Positions 7,875-15,234 of a stretch of 34,139 nucleotides of DNA are shown here, piece after piece. Location: positions 1-34,139 of the forward strand of contig JAKJGF010000021.1 of the NCBI GenBank assembly GCA_022704525.1. Direction: 5' to 3'. The stretch comes from Bacillota bacterium. Its GTDB lineage: Bacteria; Vulcanimicrobiota; SpSt-956; JAKJGF01. Position 1 is the first letter of the stretch. Each line of letters starts with the position of its first letter. Both the position numbers and the translations under genes were made by a program. The notes beneath the pieces were generated by a model. The model did not search any database. It saw only the letters and a list, made by a program, of their open reading frames with translations, and was not told the origin of the DNA.

Positions 7875-7902
7875 TGTATACTTAATATAATTATCACGTT
7901 AA
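7875..7902 (-). promoter_or_regulatory. Possible promoter of the C39-like gene
   Basis: Read leftwards: TTAACG (7902-7897), a 16-bp spacer, then TATACA (7880-7875), about 30 bp before the start codon. Both boxes are imperfect. Confidence 0.3.
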
Positions 7903-8014
7903 TTTTAAAAAAGTAAAGAGGACTAACAAAAATAATATCTATAATTATCGATTCAAAATTACCGTTAAAAAATATTAACTTCTGGAATAAAATATAGCAG
8001 GAAAACTTTCAATA

Positions 8015-8023
8015 TGATATACT
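8015..8023 (+). promoter_or_regulatory. Extended -10 promoter of the binding-protein gene
   Basis: TGATATACT is an extended -10 (TGn followed by TATACT) 43 bp before the chosen ATG. No clear -35 is seen. The rest of 7844-8065 shows only AT-rich sequence. Confidence 0.4.
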
Positions 8024-8065
8024 ACTGAATGTAAAAATTGATAATTTTTCGAGGTGTCTATTTTT

Positions 8066-9256
8066 ATGAAAAAAATATTTATCATATCTTTCATATTATT
8101 AATTATTACCTCCGGTTGTAATCAAAATGCATCTACTCCAGAATCTATAAAAATAGGTGCGGTTTACCCCCAGACAGGTGAAGATAAAATCTATGGTCTA
8201 CTGGAAGGAAATGCCTATATACTGGCAGCAGAGGAGATAAATAAGAAAGGTGGCATAAATGGAAAACAGATAGAATTAATAAATAAAGATGATTTTTCCA
8301 GTCCTGAAATTGCCGGAGAAGTAACAAAGGAATTGATTGAAAAAGAACAGGTTATAGCTGTAGTGGGAAGTTTTGCAAGTTCCTCAACACTGAAAATGGC
8401 AGAAATTTGCAAAGATCTTAAAACTCCTCTCATATGTTCATCAGGAGCAGCGGATGAGATAACAGGTAAAGGAAATGAATGGGTATTTCGTGCCTGTGCA
8501 CCCTCAAGATATTATTCAATCACTGTTATAGATTACCTATTAAAGAAATATCCACCAAAAACAATAGCTATCCTTTACGAAGGTGGTTTCTTTGGAACTA
8601 CAGCCTGTGCATATCTAAAAAAATACAGTGCAGAGAAAAAAATTAATTTAATAATAGAGGAAAAATATACAAAAGGTATGCTTAATTTCAAACCTATACT
8701 CGAGAAAATCAAAGAAAAAAACCCTGATCTACTGTATATTATTGCTTATAAGGGCGATTCTTCTCTTCTTATGAAACAGGCCAGGGAATTAAAGGTAAAT
8801 CCGAAGATATTTGTAGGTGCAGGCATAGGTTTTACTGATCCGGAGTTTATTCCTTCTGCCGGTAAAGATGCAGAATATATTCTTATTGTAAACCAGTGGA
8901 ATAAAAATGCTAACTTACCGGGAAGCGAGGAATTTGTATCAAAATATAAAGAAAAATTTAACTATGAACCTGACTATCACGCTGCATTTGCCTATGCAGC
9001 TTTTACAGTTCTCTCCGATTCCATAAAGAGAGCAGCAGGTGAAAATAGAGAAAGCCTTAAAAAATCACTGAAAGAAACCGATATGGATACTGTTATAGGA
9101 AGAGTTCGTTTTGAAGATTATGATGGTTTTACAAATCAGAATAAACATAAAACCATAGTTATGCAAATCCAGAAGGGCGAATTCATTCCTGTCTATCCTT
9201 CTGAAATCAGTAAAGGTAAAGCCCTTCTTCCTGTCCCATTATGGTCTGAAAGATAA
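8066..9256 (+). CDS. ABC-type branched-chain amino acid (LivK-like) substrate-binding lipoprotein
   Basis: A periplasmic-binding-fold type I receptor that in this family captures branched-chain amino acids or related small molecules for an ABC transporter. The start is set at the ATG at 8066: GAGGTG (8051-8056) is a Shine-Dalgarno sequence 9 bases upstream, and an apparent GTG start at 8054 lies inside that sequence. The 396-residue product opens with a lipoprotein signal peptide (MKKIF, hydrophobic core, lipobox ITSGC), so it is probably lipid-anchored outside the cytoplasmic membrane. Family motifs are IKIGAVYPQTGED, the AAEEINKKGGINGKQIEL segment and the YEPDYHAAFAYAA C-lobe. No permease or ATPase genes (livHMGF) lie nearby, so it is an orphan receptor that may pair with a distant transporter or act in sensing. 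Confidence 0.93.
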   Translation: MKKIFIISFILLIITSGCNQNASTPESIKIGAVYPQTGEDKIYGLLEGNAYILAAEEINKKGGINGKQIELINKDDFSSPEIAGEVTKELIEKEQVIAVVGSFASSSTLKMAEICKDLKTPLICSSGAADEITGKGNEWVFRACAPSRYYSITVIDYLLKKYPPKTIAILYEGGFFGTTACAYLKKYSAEKKINLIIEEKYTKGMLNFKPILEKIKEKNPDLLYIIAYKGDSSLLMKQARELKVNPKIFVGAGIGFTDPEFIPSAGKDAEYILIVNQWNKNANLPGSEEFVSKYKEKFNYEPDYHAAFAYAAFTVLSDSIKRAAGENRESLKKSLKETDMDTVIGRVRFEDYDGFTNQNKHKTIVMQIQKGEFIPVYPSEISKGKALLPVPLWSER

Positions 9257-9267
9257 AGGCCAAATCT

Positions 9268-9330
9268 ATGTCTTTATTCTGTAGTAAATGTGGAAAGGAA
9301 AAGGATAGCCATATAAGGCTTTTAGATTGA
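9268..9330 (+). CDS. Possible 20-residue peptide with a CxxC zinc knuckle
   Basis: ATG to TGA encodes MSLFCSKCGKEKDSHIRLLD. The FCSKCG half-site resembles the N-terminal zinc ribbons of several larger proteins in this window. It sits between the binding-protein gene and folC, with only a weak AAGG ahead of it. It may be a real small ORF, or the decayed 5' end of a larger zinc-ribbon gene. Confidence 0.25.
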   Translation: MSLFCSKCGKEKDSHIRLLD

Positions 9331-9338
9331 GATAAAAT

Positions 9339-10781
9339 ATGAAAAGCGTTATAAGAGATTATTTTAAAGCAGAAAGATATCTGAATTCTCTCCTGAACCT
9401 GTCTATAGTAAAAAAAGTTCCTTTCGGTAAAAGACCTTCTAATATAGGAGATAAAACCTATCTTGAGTATTTCCGGGAGGAAGGAGTCCCGGAAAAAGAT
9501 GTTCGCAAGGGAATGGGGCTGAAAAGAATGAAAGCCCTTATGGATAGACTCGGACATCCTTACATTGGGCAGAAAGTTCTTCAAATTGCAGGCACCAGCG
9601 GTAAAGGTTCTGTTTCCCTTATTGCTTATGAAATACTCAAAAGAATGTTTCTCAGTGTTGCCTTATATACTTCTCCCCATCTTACCCTTGTTATGGAAAG
9701 AATAAAAAGAGGAGATCTTTTTATATCTCCCGAAAACTTCGTAAAATATCTGAATCTGGTTAAAAAAGCTACTGATGATATGTATGAAAATGATATATAC
9801 GGCCCCCCTTCCTATCATGAAACCATTTTTTCTACTGCTCTTTTATATTTCAAAGATGAAATACCTGATCTTACTATAATAGAAACAGGACTGGGCTGGA
9901 AAAATGATTATACAAAAATACTTCCTTCTTCTCTTGTGTCTGTTATTACAAATATATCTTTCGATCATATGGATTATCTTGGCAATACCCTTGAAAGTAT
10001 TGCTTCTAACAAAGCCGATATAATAAGTGAAAACAGTATGTGTATAACCGGTTGTAATGAACCTTCTCTTCTTGCAATTATAAAAGAAAAAGCCATGAGG
10101 AAAAACTCTCAATTAATGGTTATAGAGAGAGATTTTGAAGTTAATTTGAGAGAGGAAAATATTTTTGATTATAAAAGCAGATATGGTGAATATAGAGAAT
10201 TAAAGCTGCCACTTACAGGTAAACATCAGATGATAAATGCTTCCATAGCAATAAAGGCAGCAGAAGAAGTATTGCAATTGAAAGGTTTAAATCTAAATGA
10301 AAATACCCTGAGATGTGCTTTAAAAGAAGTGCGAATACCTGGCAGACTGGAAGTTATATCTCAAAATCCCACAATTATAATAGATGGCGCTCATAACTCT
10401 GCTAAAATGGAAGTCCTTTATCGTGCCCTTACGACAAATTTTACCTTTCATAAACTCATAATAATACTGGGAGTAATTGAGGGAAAAGATATAAAGGTTA
10501 TGCTTGAAAAGATCTCAATACTTGCAACCCTTATAATAGCAACCCTTCCGAGAGTAGCAGGGAGAGTTTCTGTAAGCCCCCGACAGCTTGTATCTATAGT
10601 AAAAAAATGCGGCGGAAAAGCCATAATTAAATTGGACCCCTTTGATGCTCTTTCTTATGCCCTGTCCATAGCAGGAGAAAAAGACCTTATATGTATAACT
10701 GGTTCTCTTTATCTGGCAGGAGAGTTAAGGACTGAGTGGGTATCTAAGGAGGATATAATCAGCAGGAGAAGCAATACTTAA
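9339..10781 (+). CDS. folC: Folylpolyglutamate synthase / dihydrofolate synthase
   Basis: Mur-ligase-fold enzyme that adds glutamate to folates (and, in bifunctional members, to dihydropteroate) using ATP in the cytosol. Hallmarks are the P-loop GTSGKGSV (residues 85-92) after the family's ...GLKRMKALMDRLGHP... element, the ETGLGWKNDYTKIL and SFDHMDYLG motifs, and the C-terminal IIDGAHNS. The 480 residues are somewhat longer than typical because of an N-terminal insertion of ~25 residues (about 28-55) before the P-loop region. The ATG has only a weak purine tract (GAGAT) upstream, but the family's usual N-terminal 'Y...YL' helix starts here. No other folate genes are nearby, so mono- versus bifunctionality cannot be judged from context. 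Confidence 0.92.
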   Translation: MKSVIRDYFKAERYLNSLLNLSIVKKVPFGKRPSNIGDKTYLEYFREEGVPEKDVRKGMGLKRMKALMDRLGHPYIGQKVLQIAGTSGKGSVSLIAYEILKRMFLSVALYTSPHLTLVMERIKRGDLFISPENFVKYLNLVKKATDDMYENDIYGPPSYHETIFSTALLYFKDEIPDLTIIETGLGWKNDYTKILPSSLVSVITNISFDHMDYLGNTLESIASNKADIISENSMCITGCNEPSLLAIIKEKAMRKNSQLMVIERDFEVNLREENIFDYKSRYGEYRELKLPLTGKHQMINASIAIKAAEEVLQLKGLNLNENTLRCALKEVRIPGRLEVISQNPTIIIDGAHNSAKMEVLYRALTTNFTFHKLIIILGVIEGKDIKVMLEKISILATLIIATLPRVAGRVSVSPRQLVSIVKKCGGKAIIKLDPFDALSYALSIAGEKDLICITGSLYLAGELRTEWVSKEDIISRRSNT

Positions 10782-10796
10782 ATGAAATATTTATAT

Positions 10797-11609
10797 CTAC
10801 TGCTCTTTAAAATTAAATGTTATATTAAAAGTAAAATTTTTACTATCTCTTCTCAGTTCCTGCATTTTTTTTAATATTTCTTTTCCTTCCTCTGTCTGAG
10901 AGTTTATATCTATTTTTATTTCCAGAGTACAGGAAGAAGAAGGTTGTTCAGTGGATATTAAATTCTCAAGTTTAGCTGTCATAGCAGAAAGACCCGGTTT
11001 ATTCAAAGAAATATCTTCGGGAATTAGCAAACTGGTAATATCAGGAGCTATAACTTCTTCTTTTCTGAAGAGTGATTTTTTTTCCTTTTTACTTTTTCTT
11101 TCCGGAAGTTTATCAAAGGGTGAATCGGTTTTAACAACAATAGTATCCATATCATCAAGACTTTCTGCCATGTTATGCACTGGCACTTCTTCTCCCATAA
11201 TTCTTCTTACAGCTTTTTTCATCTGAGCCTTTGTATGTTCATCCGATTCCAGTTTAATTGCGTCTTCCAGCGCTCTAATAGAGGATTCTCTTTTCAAACT
11301 TCCAAGAGCTGATGATGCTGCTCCTCTAACAAATTTGCTTGAATCCAGAAGAAGTCTTTCCAGGGGTTCTTCTGCTTCAGGTGACTTATGAACCAGGAGT
11401 GACCAGCAGGCTCTGACCCTTATTTCCTCACGGTTATCATTTAAGGCTGAAATACAATCAGATACTCTCTCAAAATTATAATTCTTACCACTTTTCTTCC
11501 TGAATATTAAAATTATTATTAAAGGAACAATAATTATAAAGACTATTAAAATAATAAATAAATACATTGGTATACCCGGCTGAGATATTTCAGATATTAA
11601 TTCTTTCAT
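10797..11609 (-). CDS. Membrane-anchored HEAT-repeat protein
   Basis: The 270-residue product has one N-terminal transmembrane helix (about residues 15-37, within MYLFIILIVFIIIVPLIIIL), followed by basic RKK residues, which suggests a cytoplasmic C-terminal part. Residues ~48-140 form HEAT/PBS-lyase-like repeats: VRACWSLLVHKSPEAEEPL, then VRGAASSALGSLKRESSIRAL. A charged linker (~150-215) and a predicted beta-rich tail complete it. AAAGGA stands 5 bases before the ATG. It is convergent with folC (15 bp between the stops) and divergent from the subtilase gene. It is related in architecture to the HEAT segment at the start of the window. It is likely a scaffold; the partner is unknown. Confidence 0.85.
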   Translation of the reverse strand: MKELISEISQPGIPMYLFIILIVFIIIVPLIIILIFRKKSGKNYNFERVSDCISALNDNREEIRVRACWSLLVHKSPEAEEPLERLLLDSSKFVRGAASSALGSLKRESSIRALEDAIKLESDEHTKAQMKKAVRRIMGEEVPVHNMAESLDDMDTIVVKTDSPFDKLPERKSKKEKKSLFRKEEVIAPDITSLLIPEDISLNKPGLSAMTAKLENLISTEQPSSSCTLEIKIDINSQTEEGKEILKKMQELRRDSKNFTFNITFNFKEQ

Positions 11610-11628
11610 ATAATTCCTTTCTTTGACT

Positions 11629-11652
11629 TTTTGTTAACAAAATTTTAACAAA
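11629..11652. promoter_or_regulatory. Possible operator between divergent genes
   Basis: A perfect 14-bp palindrome TTTTGTTAACAAAA (11629-11642) is followed by a second TTAACAAA half-site at 11645-11652. This is exactly 11 bp (one helical turn) after the first half-site at 11634. It lies between the HEAT gene and the subtilase promoter. Confidence 0.35.
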
Positions 11653-11719
11653 TTCATTCTCAAATAGCAAGAAAAATATGTTATAATTCAGATAGTATTA
11701 TAGGGTATATGTAACCTCT

Positions 11720-11748
11720 TTGAAATAAAGAATGTTTTAGAATATAAA
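11720..11748 (+). promoter_or_regulatory. Sigma-70-type promoter of the subtilase gene
   Basis: TTGAAA (11720-11725), a 17-bp spacer, and TATAAA (11743-11748). It is followed at the right distance by a strong AGGAGG ribosome-binding site (11769-11774) and the ATG at 11781. Confidence 0.7.
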
Positions 11749-11780
11749 TATGCAAGTTTAATTGATTAGGAGGAAACTAG

Positions 11781-13535
11781 ATGAAGAGTATACAAAAATT
11801 CACTCCTAAAACGAATGAATTTTTAACAGCTTTGAGAAATCTCAATCAGGATAATTACAAAGCTTCCCCAAAACTGGAAAGAAGTCCTTCTGATAGAGGA
11901 TTAACACAGGATAAAGTTGATCTCAGTTCCTCTACAAAACTTTCTGAAAGCGAGTCTTTTATTTATAAAGCTACGCCTCAGATGGAAAGAAGTCCTTCTG
12001 ATAGAGGAATAGTAAAAGGTGAACTTTCCAGTCAGAATTCGGAAAAAGAATATGTAAGTGTAGTAATATCTTCCGGTGATCCCAAAAAGAGAAGTGCTCT
12101 TTTAAGTGCTAATACCGCCGGATCCCAGGAAGATAAGGGAATACCGAAAAATCTTAAAATAGACAGAACCCTGTCAAGCGGTGATATTGTAGCAAGGGTA
12201 GATAAAAAACTCATTGGTCATCTTGAAGGTGCTGGTTTTAAAGTCACCAATGATGAGCAACAGTTTGTCTTACCCATTATGCCAGGTGATAGTTCTACTA
12301 AAAGCAGGGTAAGGAAGGAACAACCTGCTTTTACCAGTGTTATGAAGCTCGATGTAGTAAATGCATCTACCAGACTTGATGAATTAAAAACTACTGGCAA
12401 AGGTATTTCCATTGCTATTCTGGATACAGGTGTTGCACCTCATCCTGATATAGAGAATAAGATTGTAGCTTTTAAAGATTTTGTTAATGATAAAGAAGCT
12501 CCTTATGATGACAATGGACATGGAACTCATGTAGCAGGTGATGCTGCAGGTACAGGAGTCTCCTCCGGAGGAAAATATAAAGGTACTGCACCTGATGCAA
12601 GTATTGTTGGTGTAAAAGTATTAAACAACGATGGAGGAGCAAAAGTATCAGATATAATTGAGGGTATAGACTGGGTAATTCAGAACAGGGATAAATATAA
12701 TATAAGAATTATAAATATGTCTATAGGGGTACCTTCTGCAGGCTTTCAGTTTGATCCTATTGATAAGGCAGTAGAAAGAGCTGTCAATGCGGGAATAGTT
12801 GTTGTAGCAGCAGCAGGTAATGAAGGACCCAAGATGGGTACTATTGGTGGAGCGCCCGGTAACAGTCCTCTGGCTTTAACTGTTGGAGCTATAGATGATA
12901 AGAATACCATAGATAAAAGTGATGATGAAATAGCTCCGTTTTCAAGCCGTGGCCCCACTATGGATGGTATTACCAAGCCGGATTTAGTTGCACCTGGCAC
13001 CAATATAATATCTCTTAATATTAAAGATAGTCAGATTGATAAAATAGCTAAAGCTGTTAAATATTTGAAGGATTTACCTGATGAAAAACTCAAGGAACTA
13101 CCTAAAGAGCTATTTGAAGGACTGGGATTGAATCCTTCCATAGTGAATAAATCTCCCAGAGAAATAAGAAAATATATTGAGAAGAATCTTCCCAATATAA
13201 ATTATGTAAATGAATATTATGTTGGAATGCCGGGAACTTCTATGGCAGCACCTATAACAGCAGGTATAGTAGCTAATCTCCTGGAAGTCAATCCACAGCT
13301 ATCCCCCGGGCAGGTAAAAGATATACTTACTAAAACAGCTGATGATATGGGACTAAAGAAACACGCCCAGGGAGCTGGAAGTATCGATCCCCCTGAAGCT
13401 GTACAGTTAGCATCAGATACCCAGGGAGAATTACCTGAAATTTTTGCCAGAGCTCAGAGTTTAATGGCCACTACTAAAGGTGATATAGGATTTCTTATGA
13501 GCGGTTCAGCAGGAGGAGCTTCTGTAAAGGCCTGA
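11781..13535 (+). CDS. Subtilisin-family (S8, AprX-like) serine protease
   Basis: Serine endopeptidase with the S8 triad D215 (AILDTG), H247 (NGHGTHVAG) and S487 (GTSMAAP), and oxyanion N347 (AAAGNEG). The catalytic domain (about 195-560) most resembles the intracellular AprX type, and accordingly no signal peptide is visible. The ~190-residue N-terminal region includes two copies of a motif ending ERSPSDRG (residues 33-40 and 69-76) and a probable propeptide that must be removed or act as an inhibitor. An insertion of ~65 mostly helical residues (about 415-480) precedes the catalytic serine. AGGAGG 7 bases before the ATG and a good promoter suggest high expression. The gene is monocistronic and ends in a bidirectional terminator. 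Secretion by a non-Sec route cannot be excluded. Confidence 0.95.
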   Translation: MKSIQKFTPKTNEFLTALRNLNQDNYKASPKLERSPSDRGLTQDKVDLSSSTKLSESESFIYKATPQMERSPSDRGIVKGELSSQNSEKEYVSVVISSGDPKKRSALLSANTAGSQEDKGIPKNLKIDRTLSSGDIVARVDKKLIGHLEGAGFKVTNDEQQFVLPIMPGDSSTKSRVRKEQPAFTSVMKLDVVNASTRLDELKTTGKGISIAILDTGVAPHPDIENKIVAFKDFVNDKEAPYDDNGHGTHVAGDAAGTGVSSGGKYKGTAPDASIVGVKVLNNDGGAKVSDIIEGIDWVIQNRDKYNIRIINMSIGVPSAGFQFDPIDKAVERAVNAGIVVVAAAGNEGPKMGTIGGAPGNSPLALTVGAIDDKNTIDKSDDEIAPFSSRGPTMDGITKPDLVAPGTNIISLNIKDSQIDKIAKAVKYLKDLPDEKLKELPKELFEGLGLNPSIVNKSPREIRKYIEKNLPNINYVNEYYVGMPGTSMAAPITAGIVANLLEVNPQLSPGQVKDILTKTADDMGLKKHAQGAGSIDPPEAVQLASDTQGELPEIFARAQSLMATTKGDIGFLMSGSAGGASVKA

Positions 13536-13537
13536 AT

Positions 13538-13575
13538 AAAAATACAACAGGCAAATGGTTGTCTGTTGTATTTTT
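13538..13575. terminator. Bidirectional terminator
   Basis: AAAAATACAACAG (13538-13550) pairs perfectly with CTGTTGTATTTTT (13563-13575) around a 12-nt loop, with A- and T-runs on either side. It serves the subtilase gene rightwards and the convergent small membrane protein gene leftwards. Confidence 0.88.
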
Positions 13576-13789
13576 AATACTCTATAAATCCCTCATAACT
13601 GGGATTTTCGTCATCTTCTTCTTCCTCTTCCACACCTAACCTGCTTTTAAGATAAGGACTGAAGTCAGGATAATTAGAATCATCAAATTCACCCGGTTCA
13701 TAGGCTTCCTCTTTTTCACCGGGTTTATTTAGTTTAAGAAAAACTATGACACAGACTATTAAAAGAATTATAGCTATAATATAACCCAT
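13574..13789 (-). CDS. Small single-pass membrane protein with acidic tail
   Basis: The 71-residue product begins with a transmembrane helix (residues ~3-19, MGYIIAIILLIVCVIVFLKL) and continues as a soluble tail very rich in Asp and Glu (including GVEEEEEDDEN). The short stretch before the helix with Lys after it suggests the N-terminus is outside and the acidic tail is cytoplasmic. The stop codon overlaps the bidirectional terminator, and the gene follows the TIM-barrel gene by 9 bp on the same strand, so they are probably co-transcribed. No family is recognised. It could be a membrane tether or an accessory subunit. Confidence 0.65.
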   Translation of the reverse strand: MGYIIAIILLIVCVIVFLKLNKPGEKEEAYEPGEFDDSNYPDFSPYLKSRLGVEEEEEDDENPSYEGFIEY

Positions 13790-13798
13790 AACTTAATT

Positions 13799-14566
13799 TT
13801 AACGTTCTTTCCACCAGTTTTTAAGTTTATCTCTGCTTAATAAAAGATAATCCCTGTCAGGAGAAAATATTTCCAGTGTTATTGTTCTGTCATAGCCAGA
13901 TTTCTTTATGGTTTTAATTATGTTCTTCCAGTCTATATTACCGCAACCAAGAGGAAGATGATCATCCTGAAATCCTTTATTATCAGAAAAATGAAGATGA
14001 AGTATTTTCTCTCCAAATCTATAAAAAAATGCCTCTGTCAGATTTTTCTCCTGATTTATATTACAGTGGCCCACATCTAAATGCATCTTTACCCCGGGGA
14101 GTTCACTGAAGATTCTTTCAAAAACATCAGGATTATGAAAAGGATTTATAAAATTTTCCACCATAAGGGTAATACCTTTAGATTTGCAGTACCTATTAAC
14201 TTCTTTAAAGAATTCTATATTTTCTCTTATTTTATCTTCATCTGAAAAAAAAGGCCCCAGGTAAAAAGGATGAATATTCATTAAATCTACTTCAAGTTCA
14301 TTAAATATATTAATATATTTTTTAAATTCTTCCCCACAGGCTTTTCTAATTGATTCAATCGGGAAAATGGAAGGTAAGAATGGATTTGTATGTCCAATAG
14401 CTCCCAGGTTATACTTCTTCAAAGCTCTTTTAGTCTTTCTTATATCGATTTCATAAGCTCCGGGAGGTTCTATGCTTAAATCTATAAAATCAAAGCCATA
14501 CTCACCGGCCCATATGATTTCATCTATTAACTTATTTCCGGGATTATTTATTATACCAATTTTCAT
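13799..14566 (-). CDS. Sugar phosphate isomerase/epimerase-like (AP endonuclease 2 fold) TIM barrel
   Basis: The 255-residue product has the xylose-isomerase-like TIM-barrel pattern: MKIGIINNPG at strand 1, FIDLSIEPPG, LMNIHPF, the metal-ligand Glu in LMVENFINP, HLDVGHCN, ILHLHFSDN and the terminal TLEIF. The Glu, Asp/His and His residues fit the usual divalent-metal site. Members include endonuclease IV, hydroxypyruvate isomerase and many sugar epimerases. The size and lack of endonuclease-IV signatures favour an isomerase or epimerase; the substrate is not deducible. Its start overlaps the end of the upstream coiled-coil gene by 23 bp and the membrane-protein gene follows 9 bp later, so the three form an operon-like unit. 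Confidence 0.85.
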   Translation of the reverse strand: MKIGIINNPGNKLIDEIIWAGEYGFDFIDLSIEPPGAYEIDIRKTKRALKKYNLGAIGHTNPFLPSIFPIESIRKACGEEFKKYINIFNELEVDLMNIHPFYLGPFFSDEDKIRENIEFFKEVNRYCKSKGITLMVENFINPFHNPDVFERIFSELPGVKMHLDVGHCNINQEKNLTEAFFYRFGEKILHLHFSDNKGFQDDHLPLGCGNIDWKNIIKTIKKSGYDRTITLEIFSPDRDYLLLSRDKLKNWWKER

Positions 14567-14828
14567 AAATTACCAGCGTTACTATTAATATATAGTTATT
14601 CTCTTCTACAATGATCTTCTGTTGTATTTGAAGTTCCAGGAAAGTTCTACAAAAGTCTTCGTGTTTCTTGCAGAACTCTTCGTGTTCTTTTTTATTCTGT
14701 TCATTAGCTTTCTTTAATTTTTCAGTGGACTGACACAGGGCTATATAGTTAGCAGACATAATTGATATCAGACGTTTGAGATCCACCTGTCCTCCCTGTA
14801 ATTCTTCTATTACCTTTTCATAATCCAT
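14544..14828 (-). CDS. Small coiled-coil protein
   Basis: The start is set at the ATG at 14826-14828 because AGGTG sits 6 bases upstream; a GTG at 14837 lies within that Shine-Dalgarno sequence. The 94-residue product is highly charged and helical (IEELQGGQVDLKRLIS, then EKLKKANEQNKKEHEEF with CKKHEDFC), consistent with a coiled coil with two cysteines seven residues apart. The C-terminus becomes hydrophobic. It overlaps the TIM-barrel gene by 23 bp, suggesting translational coupling. No family is recognised. Confidence 0.6.
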   Translation of the reverse strand: MDYEKVIEELQGGQVDLKRLISIMSANYIALCQSTEKLKKANEQNKKEHEEFCKKHEDFCRTFLELQIQQKIIVEENNYILIVTLVIYENWYNK

Positions 14829-14933
14829 AGAAAACACCTAATCAATATTATACAATTCCGGTATATCTTTTGCAATCAGATTTTATCTTCTTCATGAATG
14901 TTTCAGTCTTTAAGGGATTTATCAAACACCATC

Positions 14934-15165
14934 TTATTTTACTCCTTCAAGAAATACCGGCGTCACATCAATAGTCACAGAATTTGCCGGGATGACTTCT
15001 GTTTTAACATCCTTATCCGTTTTATCTTTTTCAGTAATTATATGAGTAACCTTCATATTATGGAAATAAACAGATAGATCAATAGTTTTCTTTTTTTCCT
15101 CTTTTTTATATCACAATAGGAGAGTTTTTATTCACGATTGAACCATGCCAATCTTTTTCAATCAA
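14934..15165 (-). pseudogene. Remnant of a frameshifted gene (3' part)
   Basis: Read leftwards, 15110-14934 is an open 58-codon frame with a coding-like product (KTIDLSVYFHNMKVTHIITE ... VTIDVTPVFLEGVK, then stop) but no start codon near its 5' end. Just upstream another frame reads LIEKDWHGSIVNKNSPIVI (from 15165) and ends at 15106. The two could be joined by one indel in the A-rich tract around 15100. The product looks like the beta-sandwich C-terminus of a larger secreted or carbohydrate-active enzyme, which is a guess. The rest of 14829-15234 contains nothing else recognisable. Confidence 0.42.
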
Positions 15166-15234
15166 TAAAGGAAAGAAAATGATATAAAAGAAATATAATA
15201 ATAAATGTAAAAAGGAAAGGCAGTAAAAATAAAA

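Noticed and set aside
8054..8065. GTG start for the binding lipoprotein
   Set aside because: The GTG is part of the Shine-Dalgarno sequence. The ATG at 8066 gives a proper lipoprotein signal peptide. The same reasoning rejects GTG starts at 14837 and 19297.
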